DNA from: Pseudomonas petrae
GTDB lineage: Bacteria > Pseudomonadota > Gammaproteobacteria > Pseudomonadales > Pseudomonadaceae
Assembly (NCBI RefSeq): GCF_021728295.1
Contig: NZ_JAKJXE010000011.1
Coordinates: 124,001 to 188,000, forward strand
Reading direction: 5' to 3'
DNA: 64,000 nucleotides
Shown here: positions 60,543 to 64,000 of the stretch, piece after piece
How the letters are laid out: every line of letters starts with the position of its first letter
Position numbering within the stretch: the first letter of the stretch is position 1
Translations under genes and position numbers: made by a program
The notes under the pieces: model-generated
Database searches by the model: none
The model's input: only the letters and a program-made list of their open reading frames with translations
What the model was told of the DNA's origin: nothing

Positions 60543-60954
60543 ATTGAGGCCTATCCAATCCGTTTGATAGCCGAGTCATGGCAAAAACGCACGCTACCCA
60601 TGGCTATACGCCATGACATTCTATTAGAAAAAATCAAACTTGCCTACTAGAATATTTAAACACCCCTAAATTTTAAGCAAGTATATTTATATTATTTACC
60701 CCGCAAAGCTCGTTTAAAAGAATTTATCGCGCTTCCAAAAATAAAATAAACATCACTTATATATGATCTAGGGCAGCACTCATTGAAATTACGGCACCTG
60801 CAAACCGCTCTACTTCACAAGCCACATAAACAGCGTTAACTGCTTTCACCAGCAAAGAAAGGAACAATCTAATAATTAGCTTTAGGATACTTTTAGAGAT
60901 AGAACATTTTATATTTCACGAAAAATGTTTATAAAACATATAGTTGCATATAGA
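60543..60954. other. AT-rich intergenic region upstream of the ABC-3C operon
   Basis: About 410 bases, strongly AT-rich, with no gene I can support. It should hold the leftward ABC-3C promoter and perhaps island end sequences. Confidence 0.5.
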
Positions 60955-61019
60955 TTCGACTCCTGGTGCCGCACCAGATTTAGCAAAGGCTCACCGAAAG
61001 GTGTAGCTTTTTTGTTTGG
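60955..61019 (+). repeat. Third, decayed copy of tRNA-Thr end and terminator
   Basis: TTCGACTCCTGGTGCCGCACC, then GATTTAGCAAAGGCTCACCGAAAGGTG and TTTTTTGTTTG. Compared with 52158-52220 it has lost single bases and changed GGGCC to TAGC. It marks the right edge of the second island. Confidence 0.8.
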
Positions 61020-61148
61020 GCTGTCTGGAGTGAGAAGTTGCGTGAGGCAGTTACCAACTGAAAAGCCTCAGCCATCTCGACGCAGCCCCTCATTGTCCCG
61101 GTATCAATCCACGGGCATCATCGTGCTTCGACATAAGGACGCGTCCCC

Positions 61149-61640
61149 ATGGCTAAGCCCACACTCCACCTCCTATGCGGCAAGATCGCCTCCGGGAAAT
61201 CAACGCTGGCGAACTCTCTAAAGCGTGACCACGCAGCGATCCTGCTAACCGAAGACCATTGGCTCTCAAGGCTCTATCCAGACCAGATCCAATCGGTCGC
61301 CGACTACGTAAAGCTCTCAAGAAGACTCCGAGATGTCGTAGGCCCCTTGGTCATCGACATGCTGAAGGCCGGGATCAATGTGGTTCTCGATTTCCCCGCC
61401 AACACCCCCGCGGACCGCCACTGGTTACGCAGTCTGGCGCATACCGCCCAAGCCCCTCACAGCCTTCACTTTATCGACGTCGACGACGAAACCTGCCGGG
61501 CCCGGCTGCACCTCAGAAATGAACGCGGCGAGCATGCCTTCGCGGCAACCGACGCAGAGTTCGATTTGATCACCAGCTACTTTGTGGCCCCAGATAAGGA
61601 AGAAGGGCTCAACGTGGTCATACACCAGGATCACGCCTAA
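61149..61640 (+). CDS. P-loop kinase-like protein (AAA_33 type)
   Basis: 163 residues. Walker A LLCGKIASGKSTLA (residues 9-21), then LTEDHWLSRLYP with an Asp typical of small-molecule kinases, and a lid-like RARLHLRNERGEHAF. It likely phosphorylates a small molecule or RNA end; substrate unknown. Chromosomal, high GC. Confidence 0.85.
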   Translation: MAKPTLHLLCGKIASGKSTLANSLKRDHAAILLTEDHWLSRLYPDQIQSVADYVKLSRRLRDVVGPLVIDMLKAGINVVLDFPANTPADRHWLRSLAHTAQAPHSLHFIDVDDETCRARLHLRNERGEHAFAATDAEFDLITSYFVAPDKEEGLNVVIHQDHA

Positions 61641-61811
61641 ACGGCTGTCACCCGGAGAGAACCAAACCTTCAGGCTCAAACGGCGCCCTTAGATTCAAAG
61701 CGCCCCCTCCCCCATCCCGCCCCCATCTAGTAACGTATACCCATCCAACGGGCCCTCGCGTCTGCGTCAGGACAGCGACCCGCCATCAGAATCACGATAG
61801 AAGGCCCAACC

Positions 61812-62132
61812 GTGCACAAAGTCCGATTGATCAAATACGTTTGGACCCACCAGACCCCGGAGATTTCTTCCGAATGGTCCAAGCTGCTCTACGAAGTGGA
61901 GCTGCCGTTCGTCCCCTTTCATGGCTTGAACATTCAGCTGCCGATGCAGCGTGTCTGGCGGATTCGGGATGTCGAGTGGAATGTCGAGGAGCAGACCTTC
62001 CGTTGCCATATCGAGGACCAGTTCATGAATTTGCTGGATGTCGACGACTCGTACGAGGACTGGATCGAGACGTTGCTGGAGTGTGGCTGGGTGCTGAGCG
62101 GCCGCTACACCAATGAGCACAACAAGACCTGA
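61812..62132 (+). CDS. Hypothetical protein
   Basis: 106 residues from a GTG at 61812 with AGAAGG upstream. Reads MHKVRLIKYVWTHQTPEISSEWSKLLYEVELPFVPFHGLNIQL, a compact alpha/beta chain, no known domain. Codon use is chromosomal. Confidence 0.65.
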   Translation: MHKVRLIKYVWTHQTPEISSEWSKLLYEVELPFVPFHGLNIQLPMQRVWRIRDVEWNVEEQTFRCHIEDQFMNLLDVDDSYEDWIETLLECGWVLSGRYTNEHNKT

Positions 62133-62264
62133 TTCGCTGTCGCTGGAACGCTCCCCGACATTTACGCGGGATGCACGCTGTGCCCGGCAGACATGATGAA
62201 CAGGTGCCAGACTGAGTAACGAGCCAGGCACAAGACCTGTCCCGGCGCCCTATTCTTTCTGAGC

Positions 62265-63023
62265 ATGACTGCCATGAAATGGATTTCCCGTTGCCTCCGT
62301 TACGCAGCCAGCGCGCTGTTGGCGTGCTCGTCGATGGCGTATGCGCTCCCCTCCGTTGACGTGTACATGGCCGAAGCGCCGCCGCTGACCATGGTCAGTC
62401 AAGGCGACCAGCACGGGATCGCTGGGGACATCACCCTTCAGGCCATGGCGATGGCCGGGTATTCCGCCAACCTGCTGTCGCCGCCGTGGCCGCGCGCGCA
62501 ACGCGATGTGGTGCTGGGCACCAACAAACTCATCGCGCCGTTGACCCGCACACAAAGCCGGGAAAACAGCTTCACCTGGATCGCTCCGCTGATGACGATG
62601 GACCGGGCGTTTTTCAGCATTGATCGTCACGTCGAAACGTTTGAAGAGGCGCGCAGGACTTTCAAGATGATCGCCGTTGGCAGTGGCTCGGCGCAGGAGA
62701 CGCGGCTACGTGATGAAGGCTTTCCAGCCGCTCAAATTTATCCGCTAAAAATTGGGGAGAACCCGGCCCTGATGTTGCTCAAGGGCCGAGTGGATGCGTG
62801 GTTCAACGGCGTGCCGGAAACGCTTTATATCTGGAAGCAGATCAGCGACCGCCCGCTGATGATGAGCCGGGCATTGATGACCGCCGATCTTTATCTGGCG
62901 TGCTCCAAAGACTGCGACCCTCAGATGGTCGAGAAGCTGAGGACCGCGATCGATACGCTGCAGTCAAACGGCTCGATCACACGCGTCCAGCATGACTATC
63001 TGAAAGGGCTACCTGTGCAGTAA
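62265..63023 (+). CDS. Periplasmic substrate-binding protein (family 3-like)
   Basis: 252 residues with signal peptide ending near YALP (about residue 28). The chain resembles family 3 solute-binding proteins (VYMAEAPPLTMVSQGDQHGIAGDITLQAMAMAGYSANLLSPPWPRAQRDV). It lacks neighbouring transporter genes, so it may be an orphan sensor or lone binding protein. Cys at CSKDC could form a disulphide. Confidence 0.8.
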   Translation: MTAMKWISRCLRYAASALLACSSMAYALPSVDVYMAEAPPLTMVSQGDQHGIAGDITLQAMAMAGYSANLLSPPWPRAQRDVVLGTNKLIAPLTRTQSRENSFTWIAPLMTMDRAFFSIDRHVETFEEARRTFKMIAVGSGSAQETRLRDEGFPAAQIYPLKIGENPALMLLKGRVDAWFNGVPETLYIWKQISDRPLMMSRALMTADLYLACSKDCDPQMVEKLRTAIDTLQSNGSITRVQHDYLKGLPVQ

Positions 63024-63059
63024 TGGGGGCAGCCCTGTTTTCAGAGTAATGCTTTGCTG

Positions 63060-64000
63060 TCACGGCAGCAGAATCACCTTGTCGGCGCCGCCCTGATTCA
63101 CCTCGGCGTAACGCGCCAGGCCTTCTTCCAGCGGCGATTCAATCAGCCCGGTCGGCAGCGGCAAGGTGCCGTCGTCGAACTGTTTGCCGAACTGCTCCAG
63201 CATCCGCGCGCAGGCTTCAACGCCATACAGCAGCGAGTTGATCCCCACCACCGAACCGCCTTTGCGGTACAGCGCCAGCGCAGGCAGTTGCACGTGGCCG
63301 TCCACCGGGGCGGCGATGATTGCGATGCGACCGAATTGCGCCAATGCAGGCACAGCGGCCGGCAGCCAGAAGCCGGTGGTGTCGAAGATCACATCAGCGC
63401 CGCCTGAAAACACGGCATTCACTTGAGCGCCGAGGTCTTCCGGTTTGTCGAGTTGGATCGCGTTGAAGCCTTGCTCTTGCAGCGCTTTCAGCTGCTCCGG
63501 TTTACGCACCGCCGCCAGCACCTGGGCGCCGCGTACTTTCGCCAGTGCGATGGCGGCGCTTCCGACTGCACCATTGGCGCCGATGACCAGCAACCGGGTG
63601 CCGGCCTGCACGAGGCTGCGCTCAAGGGCGTCCCACGCCGTGGTGTACGGGACGCCCAGACTGGCGGCCTGAGTGAAGCTCAGCGATACAGGCTTGATCG
63701 CCACGCCTTTGGCCGACAGCGTGATGAATCCGGCATGGGAGCCGTCGCGGACAAAGCCGATCTCCTTGCCGGTGCCCCACACCTCCTTGCCGATCAGTTC
63801 TTGCGGGCCTTCGACGACAACGCCCGCAAAGTCACGACCCGGAATGCGTGGCATCGTGGTGTAGGGGAAGCGGCCAAGGACGTTTTTGACGTCGCTGGGG
63901 TTCAGGCCGGCTGCTTTTATCTGCACCAGAACTTCGCCGGCCGCGGGGACCGGCGTGGGCAGATCGACGACTTCCAGCGCAGCCAGGTCGCCGGTTCGGG
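63060..64000 (-). CDS. Quinone oxidoreductase / MDR alcohol dehydrogenase (cut by window edge)
   Basis: Medium-chain dehydrogenase/reductase family, NADPH-dependent. Visible: VQIKAAGLNPSDVKNVLGRFPYTTMPRIPGRDFAGVV, then Rossmann motif VIGANGAVGSAAIALA. It lacks zinc-ligand Cys, as in zeta-crystallin-type quinone reductases. The reading frame remains open to base 64000, so the N-terminus lies outside. Confidence 0.88.
   Translation of the reverse strand, partial: RTGDLAALEVVDLPTPVPAAGEVLVQIKAAGLNPSDVKNVLGRFPYTTMPRIPGRDFAGVVVEGPQELIGKEVWGTGKEIGFVRDGSHAGFITLSAKGVAIKPVSLSFTQAASLGVPYTTAWDALERSLVQAGTRLLVIGANGAVGSAAIALAKVRGAQVLAAVRKPEQLKALQEQGFNAIQLDKPEDLGAQVNAVFSGGADVIFDTTGFWLPAAVPALAQFGRIAIIAAPVDGHVQLPALALYRKGGSVVGINSLLYGVEACARMLEQFGKQFDDGTLPLPTGLIESPLEEGLARYAEVNQGGADKVILLP

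Larger units (their letters stand above)
52177..61019. mobile_element. Second genomic island at tRNA-Thr
   Basis: 8.8 kb between attR of the prophage and a decayed copy of the same tRNA end plus terminator (60955-61019). It carries a tyrosine recombinase near its left part and AT-rich conflict-type genes. The repeated flank extends beyond the tRNA into the terminator. Integration order is inferred. Confidence 0.65.

Noticed and set aside
60925..61221. Frame running through the decayed tRNA repeat
   Set aside because: It covers the attachment repeat and terminator remnant and then overlaps the kinase gene; not protein-like.

Overview
The window reads as a chromosomal segment of a fluorescent-type Pseudomonas. 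The grounds are a high-GC backbone, a mutY-yggX-tRNA-Phe neighbourhood, a GabP-type permease, Pseudomonas-style REP palindromes (3959, 9060, 52247) and Pseudomonas-type small helical proteins of the DUF3077/DUF6124 kind. I cannot fix the species from sequence alone.

Layout. (1) 1-10.68 kb is ordinary chromosome: mutY end, yggX, tRNA-Phe, a glycine-zipper protein, two paralogous small acidic proteins, cytochrome b561, a GABA-type permease, a complete polar amino acid ABC transporter (ATPase, binding protein, two permeases) and a methyltransferase. (2) 10703-52176 is a complete-looking 41.5-kb lambdoid siphovirus prophage in the 3' end of tRNA-Thr(TGT), bounded by identical 55-bp repeats. From left to right it has small accessory genes, an SGNH hydrolase, a cell-wall hydrolase, tail fibre, a lambda-type tail (J, I, K, L, M, H, G/GT, V), an HK97-type head (connectors, capsid, protease, portal, terminase), an HNH nuclease, spanins and membrane proteins, Q-type antiterminator, DnaB/DnaC/O-type replication genes with iterons, an ORF6N antirepressor, Cro-like and CI-like regulators with matching operators, and an excisionase-like protein with integrase. 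Between integrase and attR sits a two-gene ImmA/IrrE metallopeptidase plus PIN-like cassette. (3) 52.2-61.0 kb is a second island ending in a third, decayed copy of the tRNA-Thr end and its downstream terminator (60955-61019). It carries a tyrosine recombinase with a small partner, a cassette of dual-OB (broken by a TGA), DUF488 and SLOG-DUF4326 proteins, and an ABC-three-component (ABC-3C) system with a nuclease-like effector. The second half is much more AT-rich than the backbone. (4) 61.0-64.0 kb returns to chromosome: a P-loop kinase-like protein, a small hypothetical, a periplasmic binding protein, and a quinone oxidoreductase running off the right edge.

How the parts work together. In the prophage, CI probably binds CAC-N5-GTG operators both between itself and the Cro-like gene and upstream of a LuxR-type HTH gene to the right. 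The leftward early operon leads to replication genes and then to Q, which would release leftward late transcription through terminators into lysis, head and tail genes. tRNA-Thr has acted as a landing site at least twice, leaving candidate anti-phage or conflict cassettes on both elements.
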